Shown in pieces: positions 9,686 through 19,438 of a stretch of DNA of 64,000 bases. Source of the DNA: Lachnospiraceae bacterium. GTDB lineage: Bacteria > Bacillota > Clostridia > Lachnospirales > Lachnospiraceae. Both the position numbers and the translations under genes were made by a program. The stretch lies in contig SVDH01000004.1 of the NCBI GenBank assembly GCA_015057865.1, forward strand, positions 43,746 through 107,745. Reading direction: 5' to 3'. The notes beneath the pieces are model-generated. The model did not search any database. It was not told where the DNA came from and worked only from the letters and a program-made list of their open reading frames with translations. The stretch's first letter is position 1. Each line of letters begins with the position of its first letter.

Positions 9686-10552
9686 TCAAGCCTCTTCCTG
9701 CGCAAACAGCGCTTCCACAAATTCATCCGCGTCAAATCGTTTCAGGTCTTCTGCACGTTCTCCGGTCCCGACATATTTTACAGGGATGCCAAGTTCTGAT
9801 TTGATCGCAACAGCGATACCGCCTTTTGCGGTGCCATCCATTTTTGTCAGGATAATACCGGAAATCTCTGCAACTTCAGAAAACTGTCTGGCCTGTGCCA
9901 GTGCGTTCTGTCCTGTTGTGGCGTCCAGGACAACCAGTGTTTCCCGGTGCGCTTCCGGAAATTCGCGTTCCAGAATGCGGTTGAGTTTTTTCAGTTCTTC
10001 CATAAGGTTCTTTTTGTTGTGCAGACGTCCGGCGGTGTCACACAAAAGGATATCGGCTTTTCTGGATTTTGCTGCCTGAATCGTATCAAATACAACTGCG
10101 CCCGGGTCAGAGCCTTCCTGACCGGAAACGATATCGACGCCGGCACGATTCGCCCATTCGGTAAGCTGCTCTCCGGCCGCCGCTCTGAAAGTGTCAGCGG
10201 CGCCCAATACAACACGTTTCCCCTGGGATTTGTATTTTGCGGCCAGTTTGCCGATCGTGGTTGTTTTGCCGACACCATTTACGCCGATCACAAGAATCGC
10301 AGATGTCATATCTTCGAATGCATACGCTTCGGGATCTGTCTGCATCATTTCGCGCACGCTCTCCATTAATAATGTCCGGCAGCCTTCCGGTTCCTTAATC
10401 CGGTTTTCCTTTACCTGATCCTTTAATGTCTCGATCAATTCTTCTGTGGCATGAATCCCGATGTCTCCCATGACCATGACTTCTTCCAGTTCTTCATAGA
10501 ATTCATCATCGATTTTAGAAAATCCACGGAAAAAATTCTTAAAAAATCCCAT
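9686..10552 (-). CDS. ftsY: Signal recognition particle receptor FtsY
   Basis: MGFFKNFFRGFSKIDDEFYEELEEVMVMGDIG, GVNGVGKTTTIGKLA, DTAGRLHNKKNLM, TKMDGTAKGG. Confidence 0.97.
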   Translation of the reverse strand: MGFFKNFFRGFSKIDDEFYEELEEVMVMGDIGIHATEELIETLKDQVKENRIKEPEGCRTLLMESVREMMQTDPEAYAFEDMTSAILVIGVNGVGKTTTIGKLAAKYKSQGKRVVLGAADTFRAAAGEQLTEWANRAGVDIVSGQEGSDPGAVVFDTIQAAKSRKADILLCDTAGRLHNKKNLMEELKKLNRILEREFPEAHRETLVVLDATTGQNALAQARQFSEVAEISGIILTKMDGTAKGGIAVAIKSELGIPVKYVGTGERAEDLKRFDADEFVEALFAQEEA

Positions 10553-10578
10553 TTGATACTCCTTTATCAAAAAAGTTA

Positions 10579-13500
10579 CTATTCATCCAGTGTGTCTTCG
10601 ATCAGATTAACGGAAACCAGTGCGGAAACACCTTTTTCCTGCATTGTGATTCCATACAGTCTGTCTGCAGCGATCATCGTGCCCCTTCTGTGTGTGATCA
10701 CGATGAACTGCGTGTTTTTGGTGAGTTTATGCAGATAGGAAGCAAAACGTCCGACGTTGGAGTCATCCAATGCTGCTTCGATCTCATCAAGCAGGCAGAA
10801 TGGTGACGGTTTCAGGTTCTGTATTGCAAACAGCAGAGAAATCGCTGTCAATGCCTTTTCCCCACCTGAAAGCTGCATCATATTCTGCAGTTTTTTGCCC
10901 GGAGGCTGAGCGATAATAAGGATACCCTGTTCGAGGATATCATCGCCTTCTGCCAGTTCAAGGGTTCCCTGTCCGCCGCCGAAAAGCTCACGGAAAACAT
11001 GATTGAATTCCTGCTGGATGTCTTTGAATTTTTCGCGGAACTGCCTCCGCATCCCATCATCCAGATCATCAATGATATTGACAAGTGTCTTTCTGGCATC
11101 CTCGAGATCATTTCTTTGCGCATTCATGAAATGAAACCGCTCAGAGACACTCTTATACTCTTCGATCGCGTTTACGTTGACCGGCCCGAGCGCACGGATC
11201 TCGCTGCGAAGTGCGGAGATCTGTTTTTTCAGCTCAGCAACACCGGGAAGTGAGTCATCGCGCAGGGATTCGGCGTTATGAAGCGTCAGCTCATACTCTT
11301 CCCACATGTAATCCCGCAGCTGCTTCAGCTCGGTTTCTGTTTTTTCTTTCTGCACACCGAGCCGATATACTTCTTTATCGGTTTCGTTGATCACCTGGTT
11401 CAGCTCTTCCCGGACTCTGATATGATCCTGGCTTCTGGCAGCGATCAGTTCTTTTTCTTTTGAAGCATCTGTCAGTTTCTGTCTGTTCTCTTCCGAAATG
11501 ACGGAGAATGATTTGATCTCATCCTGCATACGCAGAATCTCTGCCTGTTTTTTGCGAATGTCTTCTTCGCTGTTAGAGCGGGAATCCCTGATATTGTCTG
11601 TTTCATCCGAAAGCTGTTTCAATTCCACATAGATCCGCTGGATGTTTTCGCCGATGAAGATCACTTTTTCAGACAGTGCGGTTTCTTTGACAGCAAGCGC
11701 CGAGATGTCTTCTTCGAGTTTTGTACGTGCGCTTTGCGTCTCTTCTAAAAGGACCTGCGCTGCTTCCATGCTTTCGTCGAGATCTTTTTCCATCTTTGCA
11801 AGTTCATCGAGGGCTTCGTTGTCTTCGCCTTGCGCAGATGTGATTTCGCTCAGCTCGCTTTGCAGCCTGCTGATCTCGGCATGGATGTGTCGGAAGGATT
11901 CTTCTTTGGCATCTTTCTCGCGTTTGGCCTGTTCAAGCTGAAGCTTTGCTGTGTTTTGCTGGATATATGTTTCCTGCAGCAAAAGATTTAATTCAGAGAG
12001 TTCATCCTTTAGCAGGTCGCTTGCGGTACGGATCTCGTCTATGCGGTTGCGTTTGTCTTTTGCCGCATTTTTTACTTCTTTGATCTTTTTTTGCAGTTCG
12101 TCGATTTCTCTGTTTCTTCCAAGAAGAGCACTGCTGTTTTTATAAGCGCCGCCGCTGATGGCACCGCCCGGCTGCAAAAGCTCCCCTGCAAGTGTGACGA
12201 TCCGTATCGAGAACCGGTGCTTTCTTGCGATCGCAAGCGCATGATCGATCTCATCCACGACAAGTGTTCTGCCAAGAAGATGAGAAGCGACGGAAGTATA
12301 TTTTTTGTCGGTTGATACGAGCTCATCTGCCATTCCGAGAGCACCGGTATCTGAAAGCGCCTCACGCGCTGCTTTGTTTTTGGATGCAGTGATGCTCGTC
12401 AATGGCAGGAATGTCGCTCTTCCGTACTTATGCTCCTTTAAGTAAGCGATCATTTTTTTTGCGGTCGCTTCATCTTCCGTTACGATATTCTGAATACTTC
12501 CGCCAAGTGCCGTTTCGATCGCTGTTTCATATCGTTTGTCGACCTGGATCAGATCAGCCACGACGCCGATCAGTCCGGGAACAGCAGATTTCTGCTCCAT
12601 AACGCGGCGGATACTGTTTCCATATCCGTCATATCGCTCGGCAATGTTTTTCAGCGACTCCAGACGGGAAGAAAGTTTATGGAAGGTCTCCATATTGGAT
12701 TCGAATGATTTGCGTGCTTCTTCCAGCTTTTGGCGCCAGTTTTCTCTTTTCTTTGTGATCTCTGTACGCTTTTCTTCTAATTCGGAAATGGTGTCAGAGA
12801 CTTCCTGAAAGGCTTTTTCTTTTGTAAGGACTGCTTCCGAAAAATCGCATTCGCCATCCTGTTCATTCAGAAGGTCCGCATGCAGAGATGAAATATGGAT
12901 CTGTGTCTGCTCATACAGAGTTTCCAGCCGTTTGATGTCCGCCTGGATCTCTGCTTTTTTGTTTAATCTTGTAATGACCTGCTGTCTGCTCGACTCCAGA
13001 TCAGATTCTATTTTCTTAATAGAAGCAGTCAGTTCACGATGCTGTTTATCGAGCAGGTACTTTTCATGCTGCAGCTCTTCTAAGGCATGATTCTGATCCG
13101 CCTGTTCTGATTCGTACTGTTCGCGCAGACGGGTCTTTTCATTGACTTCTGTTTCGATCGCATGAATACGGGTATCGTAATGCTGCTCGTCGTTTTGTAT
13201 GCCGCGGATCTGCTCCTCTAATATCTGAATATCACCCGTATGCTTTTGCCGGTCCATATCCATCTGGCTGATCTGCTCCCGCAGCTGCTCCATATCTGCT
13301 TCAATCTGTGCGGAAGCATCCCGGGATTTCTGATATTCCGTACCGATGCGGGCATATTCACGTCTTGCTTCATCTCGCTGGTTTTCTGCGATCGTAAGCT
13401 TTTCTGTCAGTTCTTCTGTCTGTGCTTCGAGACGCCCGTCTTCCTGAAGGAAGAGATTGACATCCAGATTCTTTAAGACATCTCTTTTGTTTAAATAGAT

Positions 13501-14139
13501 TTTTGCGGCTTCTGCCTGTTTGTTCAACGGTCCGATCTGGCGCTCGAGTTCTGTCAGGATATCGTTCACACGGACCAGATTTGCTTCTTCGCTTTCAAGC
13601 TTTTTCTGGGCAGCCGCCTTTCGACGTTTAAATTTAACGATACCTGCCGCTTCATCAAACAGCTCCCTGCGGTCTTCCGGACGGCCGCTTAAGATCTTAT
13701 CGATCTGTCCCTGACCAATGATGGAATAACCTTCTTTACCAATGCCGGTGTCATAAAACATTTCCTGTATGTCTTTGCGTCGGCATGCGCGGCCATTCAG
13801 CAGATACTCACTTTCACCGGAACGGAAAATACGTCTGGCAACCGTGATCTCATTATAATCAAGCGGAAGCTGATGGTCACTGTTATCCAGTGTCAGTGCC
13901 ACATATGCATAGCTCTGAGCTTTTCTGTTTTCTGTGCCGGCAAAAATGACATCCTGCATATTAGAGCTGCGAAGCTGTTTTACTTTTTGCTCTCCAAGCA
14001 CCCAGCGGACCGCATCAGCGACATTACTTTTTCCGCTGCCGTTCGGACCGACGATGCCGGTAATGCCGTTATGGAATTCAAAATGAATCTTCTGTGCAAA
14101 GGATTTAAATCCCTGTATTTCGATTGATTTCAGATACAT
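10579..14139 (-). CDS. smc: Chromosome segregation protein SMC
   Basis: 1186 aa; MYLKSIEIQGFKSFAQKIHFEFHNGITGIVGPNGSGKSNV, hinge, LSGGEKALTAISLLFAI and DEIEAALDDSNV. Confidence 0.98.
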   Translation of the reverse strand: MYLKSIEIQGFKSFAQKIHFEFHNGITGIVGPNGSGKSNVADAVRWVLGEQKVKQLRSSNMQDVIFAGTENRKAQSYAYVALTLDNSDHQLPLDYNEITVARRIFRSGESEYLLNGRACRRKDIQEMFYDTGIGKEGYSIIGQGQIDKILSGRPEDRRELFDEAAGIVKFKRRKAAAQKKLESEEANLVRVNDILTELERQIGPLNKQAEAAKIYLNKRDVLKNLDVNLFLQEDGRLEAQTEELTEKLTIAENQRDEARREYARIGTEYQKSRDASAQIEADMEQLREQISQMDMDRQKHTGDIQILEEQIRGIQNDEQHYDTRIHAIETEVNEKTRLREQYESEQADQNHALEELQHEKYLLDKQHRELTASIKKIESDLESSRQQVITRLNKKAEIQADIKRLETLYEQTQIHISSLHADLLNEQDGECDFSEAVLTKEKAFQEVSDTISELEEKRTEITKKRENWRQKLEEARKSFESNMETFHKLSSRLESLKNIAERYDGYGNSIRRVMEQKSAVPGLIGVVADLIQVDKRYETAIETALGGSIQNIVTEDEATAKKMIAYLKEHKYGRATFLPLTSITASKNKAAREALSDTGALGMADELVSTDKKYTSVASHLLGRTLVVDEIDHALAIARKHRFSIRIVTLAGELLQPGGAISGGAYKNSSALLGRNREIDELQKKIKEVKNAAKDKRNRIDEIRTASDLLKDELSELNLLLQETYIQQNTAKLQLEQAKREKDAKEESFRHIHAEISRLQSELSEITSAQGEDNEALDELAKMEKDLDESMEAAQVLLEETQSARTKLEEDISALAVKETALSEKVIFIGENIQRIYVELKQLSDETDNIRDSRSNSEEDIRKKQAEILRMQDEIKSFSVISEENRQKLTDASKEKELIAARSQDHIRVREELNQVINETDKEVYRLGVQKEKTETELKQLRDYMWEEYELTLHNAESLRDDSLPGVAELKKQISALRSEIRALGPVNVNAIEEYKSVSERFHFMNAQRNDLEDARKTLVNIIDDLDDGMRRQFREKFKDIQQEFNHVFRELFGGGQGTLELAEGDDILEQGILIIAQPPGKKLQNMMQLSGGEKALTAISLLFAIQNLKPSPFCLLDEIEAALDDSNVGRFASYLHKLTKNTQFIVITHRRGTMIAADRLYGITMQEKGVSALVSVNLIEDTLDE

Positions 14140-14140
14140 G

Positions 14141-14833
14141 TTATGTCCTCTGGTGCTCCTTTAGTAATAAAATGGTCTGATAAGCCGCTTCCTGCTCCGC
14201 GGCTTTTTTGGTATGTCCGGTGCCTGTTCCATAGATCTGATCACCGATTTTCGCTGAAACCGTATATTCTTTTGCATGATCGGGCCCGGATTCGGAAACC
14301 AGGATATAGGTTAATGCACCGTCTGACCGGCTCTGTACGATTTCCTGCAGGATGGTCTTACTGTCATGGAACAATTGCATATGTTCAATATCATACATGA
14401 CAAATCGTTCGATAAAAGATCGGGCGGGGGTGAGTCCGCCGTCCAGATAGATCGCGCCGATCACGGCTTCAAAGGCATCTGAAAGAATGGACGGCCTGTT
14501 TCTGCCGCCGGTCAGATGCTCTCCTTTGCCGAGAAACAGATACTTTCCCAATTCGATCTGCCTGCAGCAAAAAGCAAGTGTCGGCTCACAGACAATACTT
14601 GCACGGCATTTTGTCAACTGCCCCTCTGACCAGTCAGGATACGCAGAGAACAAAATCTCACTGCTGACGATTTCCAGAACAGCATCTCCGAGAAACTCCA
14701 GTCTTTCATTGTCGCGCCGGTTTTGTCCGGGGTTCTCATTTGCGTAAGAACGGTGTGTCAATGCTTCTGAAAGCAGATCCGTATTACTGAAATGATAGGA
14801 AATCTTATTCTGAAATTCTTCTATATCGATCAA
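14141..14833 (-). CDS. rnc: Ribonuclease III
   Basis: RDNERLEFLGDAVLEIVSSE catalytic motif, C-terminal dsRBD. Confidence 0.97.
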   Translation of the reverse strand: MIDIEEFQNKISYHFSNTDLLSEALTHRSYANENPGQNRRDNERLEFLGDAVLEIVSSEILFSAYPDWSEGQLTKCRASIVCEPTLAFCCRQIELGKYLFLGKGEHLTGGRNRPSILSDAFEAVIGAIYLDGGLTPARSFIERFVMYDIEHMQLFHDSKTILQEIVQSRSDGALTYILVSESGPDHAKEYTVSAKIGDQIYGTGTGHTKKAAEQEAAYQTILLLKEHQRT

Positions 14834-14860
14834 TGATAAGCTCCTTGTTGGTTTGACTTA

Positions 14861-14904
14861 AAAGAAGCCGCTGCGAAAATCATCCATTGATATCCGCAGC
14901 AGCC
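14861..14904 (-). terminator. Hairpin between acpP and rnc (weak terminator/attenuator)
   Basis: GCTGCTGCG...CGCAGCGGC stem with following T-rich TTCTTTT on the minus strand. Confidence 0.4.
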
Positions 14905-14929
14905 TGTATAGGTGTTTTTGTTGATCAGA

Positions 14930-15163
14930 TTACTCTCTTGTAGCAGCCTGGATCTGTTTAACAGCATCACCGACCGTGACAATATTCTCAATCGCGTCAT
15001 CAGGAATCTCGATACCGAAAATGTCCTCAAGCTGCATAACGATCTGAACGACATCGAGTGAATCTGCGCCAAGATCATCAATGAAAGTGGTTTCTTCCGT
15101 GATCTCATCAGTAGAATAATCCAATACATCAGCAATTACTTCTTTGATTTTCTCAAATTCCAT
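14930..15163 (-). CDS. acpP: Acyl carrier protein
   Basis: 77 aa; FIDDLGADSLDVVQIVMQLEDIFGIEIPDD, DSL phosphopantetheine site. Confidence 0.97.
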   Translation of the reverse strand: MEFEKIKEVIADVLDYSTDEITEETTFIDDLGADSLDVVQIVMQLEDIFGIEIPDDAIENIVTVGDAVKQIQAATRE

Positions 15164-15177
15164 GTCACTTTCCTCCA

Positions 15178-16188
15178 TTAATCTGATTCTAACAGGTACT
15201 CTGTAATCTTTTCATTAATCTTCTGTTCTTTAAACTGCAGACATTGCAGGATTGCATTTTTGATATCGTTGGCATCTGCACTGCCGTGTGTCTTTACGAC
15301 CAGGCCGTTCAGACCAAGAAGCGGTGCCCCGCCATATTCTGAAACATCAAAAGCTTTTAGTGTGTTCTTCAGAGCAGGTTTTGCAAGAAGTCCGCCGATT
15401 GAAGCACGCGGGGAAGATTTTAGACCTTCCTTGACTTTTGACAGAAGGACGGAAGCAACGCCTTCATAGAGTTTCAGAACCACATTTCCGGAAAAAGCTT
15501 CACATACAATGACATCGGCGTATCCGTGTGGAATATCTCTTGCTTCTATGCTGCCGATAAAATTGATGTTTTTGCATTCTTTTAACATGGGAAATGTTTC
15601 TTTGACCAGCTTATTCCCTTTTTCTTCCTCTGCACCGACATTAAGGATTGCAACACGCGGGTTTTTAACGCCGACGATATGCTCCATATAGATTGCCCCC
15701 ATTTGAGCAAATTGCAGCAGATGATTGGGCCGCGGATCCATATTAGCTCCACAGTCGATCAACAGAGAAACCCCGTTTTTGGTAGGGATCAGCGGGGCCA
15801 GCGGAGAACGGCCGATGCCTTTCTTTTTACCGACCAAAAGCTGTCCGCCTGCCAGAATCGCGCCGGTACTGCCTGCGGAAACGACAGCATCCGCTTCATT
15901 GTCATGAACCAGCTTCATGGCAACGACAAGGGAAGAATCTTTTTTGTGACGGATCGCAGCAACCGGTGGCTCTGCAGTCTCGATTACTTCAGTTGCCGGA
16001 ATGATCCGGATCTGTTCTTTTGGAAATTGATACTGTTCGAGCTCTTTTTGCAGCACATCAGACTGTCCAACCAGAAGGACACGGATCGTCCGGTTGGCTG
16101 AAACTGCATTAACAGCTCCTTTTATGATCTCGCCGGGAGCATTGTCGCCGCCCATGGCATCAAGTGCGATCGTAGTGATATCTGACAT
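15178..16188 (-). CDS. plsX: Phosphate acyltransferase PlsX
   Basis: ITTIALDAMGGDNAPGEIIKGAVNA; next to acpP. Confidence 0.97.
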   Translation of the reverse strand: MSDITTIALDAMGGDNAPGEIIKGAVNAVSANRTIRVLLVGQSDVLQKELEQYQFPKEQIRIIPATEVIETAEPPVAAIRHKKDSSLVVAMKLVHDNEADAVVSAGSTGAILAGGQLLVGKKKGIGRSPLAPLIPTKNGVSLLIDCGANMDPRPNHLLQFAQMGAIYMEHIVGVKNPRVAILNVGAEEEKGNKLVKETFPMLKECKNINFIGSIEARDIPHGYADVIVCEAFSGNVVLKLYEGVASVLLSKVKEGLKSSPRASIGGLLAKPALKNTLKAFDVSEYGGAPLLGLNGLVVKTHGSADANDIKNAILQCLQFKEQKINEKITEYLLESD

Positions 16189-16270
16189 AGAGATCAGACT
16201 TCCTTTCTATTTAATATAAGAATTACATGCAATCAGAGTTAATATACTATATGTTTTCTTAGAAAGCAAT

Positions 16271-16297
16271 AAAAAGCCGGAGAATTCTTTCTCCGGC
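16271..16297 (-). terminator. Rho-independent terminator (second of tandem pair after rpmF)
   Basis: GCCGGAGAAAGAATTCTCCGGC followed by TTTTT on the minus strand. Confidence 0.8.
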
Positions 16298-16310
16298 ATC
16301 TTCAGCACAA

Positions 16311-16342
16311 AACAAGCCCGGACAAGAAACTGTCCGGGCTGT
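16311..16342 (-). terminator. Rho-independent terminator (first of tandem pair after rpmF)
   Basis: AGCCCGGACAGTTTCTTGTCCGGGCTTGTTTT on the minus strand. Confidence 0.8.
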
Positions 16343-16352
16343 TAAAGACATA

Positions 16353-16535
16353 TTAATCTTCCATACTGATGATTTCTTTTTTATTGTAAGAACCACAGTT
16401 TTTGCAAACACGATGCGGAACCATCAGCTCTCCGCACTTGCTGCACTTCACCAGTGTCGGATTAGACATCTTCCAGTTTGCTCTTCTCTGGTCTCTTCTG
16501 CCTTTTGAAGATTTATTCTTTGGGCAAATAGACAT
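16353..16535 (-). CDS. rpmF: 50S ribosomal protein L32
   Basis: MSICPKNKSSKGRRDQRRANWKMSNPTLVKCSKCGELMVPHRVCKNCGSYNKK; zinc Cys pairs. Confidence 0.96.
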   Translation of the reverse strand: MSICPKNKSSKGRRDQRRANWKMSNPTLVKCSKCGELMVPHRVCKNCGSYNKKEIISMED

Positions 16536-16589
16536 GTGAAACACCTCCCATTTATATAAATTAGCTTAATTTTCTAACACACTCGGTAA

Positions 16590-16618
16590 ATTATACAGAT
16601 ATGCGAGGTGTTTGTCAA
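16590..16618 (-). promoter_or_regulatory. rpmF promoter (perfect consensus sigma70/SigA)
   Basis: Minus strand TTGACA (16613-16618), 17-nt spacer, TATAAT (16590-16595). Confidence 0.85.
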
Positions 16619-16650
16619 TTAAAATATTCGATCTGAATCGAAAAGTTTAA

Positions 16651-17838
16651 TTATACCAGAGCAACGGTCTCTCTTGCGATCGCAAGTTCTTCGTTTGTCG
16701 GGATGATCGCAACTTTTACCTTGGAATCCGGAGTAGAGATCATCAGATCCTCACCGCGATGTCCGTTTGCTTCTTCATCCAGAGTGATTCCGAGATATCC
16801 AAGATACTCTACGACTTTCTTACGAACAAGCGGAGCGTTCTCACCGATACCTGCTGTGAAAGCAATACCGTCAACGCCGTTCATTGCTGCTACATAAGCA
16901 CCGATGTATTTTGCAACACGATATGCGAATACTTCGATTGCTGCTTCGCAGAGCTTGTCACCTTTGTTCATGCCTTCTTCCAGATCACGGAAGTCGGAAG
17001 AAACTTTGGAGATACCCTGTACACCGGATTTCTTGTTCAGAACGTTCATAACGCCTGCAATGTCGAGGTCCTCTTTCTTAGCGATGAACTCCATGATCGC
17101 CGGATCGATATCACCGGAACGGGTTCCCATTACCAGACCTTCAAGCGGGGTAAGACCCATGGAAGTGTCAACACACTTGCCGTTAACAACAGCGCTGATG
17201 GAAGCGCCGTTACCAAGATGCGCTACAACGATCTTGGAATTGTTGATGTCGAGGCCTGCGAACTCAGCGAAATGCTTGGAAACGAAGCTGTGGCTGGTTC
17301 CGTGGAAGCCATATCTTCTGACTTTATATTTCTCATAATATTCATAAGGAAGACCATATAAATAAGCCTTGGTCGGCATGGTCTGATGGAATGCTGTATC
17401 AAATACGCCTACCATCGGTACACCCGGCATCAATTCCTGGCAAGCGCGGATACCGATCAGGTTAGCCGGATTGTGAAGCGGTGCAAGATCATTACACTCT
17501 TCAACTGCTGCAAGCATCTCATCATCGATGATCGCAGATGAAGCAAATTTCTCGCCGCCGTGTACGATACGATGTCCGACAGCCTGAACCTCGCTCAGAT
17601 CTTTGATCGCGCCGGTGGTCGGATTTACAAGAGCATCCAGAACCAGCTGGATCGCTTCTTTATGTGTCGGCATAGCCGGTGAGGACTGTTCTTTGTCACA
17701 GCCTGCCTTCTGATAGGTCAGCGCGCCGTCGATACCGATACGCTCGCAAAGGCCTTTTGCCATTACTTCTTCCGTCTCGGAATCAATCAGCTGATACTTC
17801 AGAGATGAACTTCCGCAGTTGATAACTAAAACTTTCAT
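16651..17838 (-). CDS. ackA: Acetate kinase
   Basis: MKVLVINCGSSSLKYQLID, FDTAFHQTMP, HLGNGASISAV, GTRSGDIDPA. Confidence 0.98.
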   Translation of the reverse strand: MKVLVINCGSSSLKYQLIDSETEEVMAKGLCERIGIDGALTYQKAGCDKEQSSPAMPTHKEAIQLVLDALVNPTTGAIKDLSEVQAVGHRIVHGGEKFASSAIIDDEMLAAVEECNDLAPLHNPANLIGIRACQELMPGVPMVGVFDTAFHQTMPTKAYLYGLPYEYYEKYKVRRYGFHGTSHSFVSKHFAEFAGLDINNSKIVVAHLGNGASISAVVNGKCVDTSMGLTPLEGLVMGTRSGDIDPAIMEFIAKKEDLDIAGVMNVLNKKSGVQGISKVSSDFRDLEEGMNKGDKLCEAAIEVFAYRVAKYIGAYVAAMNGVDGIAFTAGIGENAPLVRKKVVEYLGYLGITLDEEANGHRGEDLMISTPDSKVKVAIIPTNEELAIARETVALV

Positions 17839-17885
17839 TTGTTTAGCTCCCTTCCTTATAAATTAAAAATGTCACAGATAATTTC

Positions 17886-17913
17886 ATTATAAACATATTT
17901 CTAAAGTTCGCAA
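17886..17913 (-). promoter_or_regulatory. Candidate ackA promoter
   Basis: Minus strand TTGCGA, 16 nt, TATAAT. Confidence 0.55.
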
Positions 17914-17922
17914 GAATTTTCT

Positions 17923-17950
17923 TTGCATTTTGCCGGTAGAACAATATAAT
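17923..17950 (+). promoter_or_regulatory. Candidate tmcAL promoter
   Basis: TTGCAT (17923-17928), 16 nt, TATAAT (17945-17950). Confidence 0.55.
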
Positions 17951-17979
17951 TAACAAATAAACCGATCTGAATGGAGATT

Positions 17980-19263
17980 ATGATGAAAGTCGCGGGAATC
18001 ATAGCAGAATACAATCCGTTTCATAACGGGCATCAATTTCATATGAAAGAAACGCGTAAGCGCATCGGGGCAGATTATTGTATCGTTGTTATGAGCGGTG
18101 ATTTCATGCAGCGCGGCGGGCCGGCTGTCGTGGATAAGTATCTGCGCGCGAAGTGTGCTCTGGAAAACGGCGCGGATCTTGTGATCCAGATGCCTGTAAC
18201 AGGCAGTACGGCCAGCGCAGGCGAATACGCCGGATGCGGCGTGGCACTTCTCTCTCGTCTTGGCATTGTCACTGATCTCTCGTTTGGATGTGAAGCAGAA
18301 TCTGATGAGGAAAAAGAGATTCTTCTGGAAGCTGCAGGCCATCTTCATACTGAACCGGCCGGCTTTCAAACCATTCTTGCGGAAGGAATGCGTCAAGGTA
18401 TGACCTACCCGGCTGCAAGATTAAATGCACTAAGTTCCTGTTTTGGTGATGACGAAAGGAAAAAACGGATCCTTTTGTGTCAGCTGAACGCGCCGAACAA
18501 CATCCTTGCCCTGGAGTATCTGAATGCAAATATGGGCTGTGACCGCAGGATGACGCCCTGTATGATCACGCGCGCCGGTGCATCCTATCACGAGGAGAAT
18601 CTTTCAGAAGCAGACCGTTTTCCGTCTGCAACTGCGCTCAGGAACCGGCTGTTTGAGACAATGGAAACTGTCGGTGGACCATCGATTTCTTTTGATGGCC
18701 TTTTGGAATATATGCCGGCTTCTTCTCTCAACCATCTCACAGACTATCTGTCCGGACATCGTCCTCTGTCAGAGGATGTTTTTTCGGATATGCTTTTCAA
18801 TGCGCTGCTGACACAGAAAGATGCGCTGAACCAAAACTATTCACAGCATGAAGAATTGAACAACACCATCAGAAACAAACTGGAGACATTCTCTGACTGG
18901 AAACGTTTTGCACTTGATTGTAAAACAAAAAATCTGACGCTCACAGCTGTGAACAGACATTTGACACATATTCTTCTTGGAATCGATGATCCGATGTATT
19001 CTCTGGCAAAAGGATATGATCATGCTCCGTATGCCCGCATACTCGGATTCCGTCGCGAGGCTGCTCCTCTTCTTTCCGAAATTGAGGCACATGCCACCCT
19101 TCGTGTAATCTCACATCCCGCCAAAGCGCTTCGTGAGATGGATGATCATGAAAAGGCATTATTCCGTCTGGATCTTCGTGCAGGGGATCTCTATTCTTAT
19201 GCCGCCAGGCAGAATTCTGATGCTATTGTTTCTGAATTGCGCCATCCGCTGGTCTATCTTTAA
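17980..19263 (+). CDS. tmcAL: tRNA(Met) cytidine acetate ligase TmcAL (YlbM, nucleotidyltransferase)
   Basis: KVAGIIAEYNPFHNGHQFHM HxGH nucleotidyltransferase motif, MSGDFMQRGGPAVVDK; GGAG before the chosen ATG (ORF track starts at 17971). Confidence 0.93.
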   Translation: MMKVAGIIAEYNPFHNGHQFHMKETRKRIGADYCIVVMSGDFMQRGGPAVVDKYLRAKCALENGADLVIQMPVTGSTASAGEYAGCGVALLSRLGIVTDLSFGCEAESDEEKEILLEAAGHLHTEPAGFQTILAEGMRQGMTYPAARLNALSSCFGDDERKKRILLCQLNAPNNILALEYLNANMGCDRRMTPCMITRAGASYHEENLSEADRFPSATALRNRLFETMETVGGPSISFDGLLEYMPASSLNHLTDYLSGHRPLSEDVFSDMLFNALLTQKDALNQNYSQHEELNNTIRNKLETFSDWKRFALDCKTKNLTLTAVNRHLTHILLGIDDPMYSLAKGYDHAPYARILGFRREAAPLLSEIEAHATLRVISHPAKALREMDDHEKALFRLDLRAGDLYSYAARQNSDAIVSELRHPLVYL

Positions 19264-19282
19264 GATGTAATCGTCTGCTTTG

Positions 19283-19313
19283 GCAGTTGTTTGCCAAAAC
19301 AACTGCTTTTTTT
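19283..19313 (+). terminator. Terminator after tmcAL
   Basis: GCAGTTGTT-TGCCAA-AACAACTGC followed by TTTTTTT. Confidence 0.85.
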
Positions 19314-19336
19314 GGCGCTTTCCCGTTGACTTTCCC

Positions 19337-19365
19337 TTGAAATCCATATGCTGATTCCTTATAAT
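19337..19365 (+). promoter_or_regulatory. pyc promoter
   Basis: TTGAAA (19337-19342), 17 nt, TATAAT (19360-19365). Confidence 0.7.
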
Positions 19366-19438
19366 TGTATATGAAGTTGTACAAGATTTTCCGAAAGGAA
19401 AATCGTTTCACTTTTTACATGAGGCAAGGAGAAGAATT

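Noticed and set aside
16759-17361. 200-aa plus-strand ORF antisense to ackA
   Set aside because: ackA is unambiguous on the minus strand; no support for the antisense frame.
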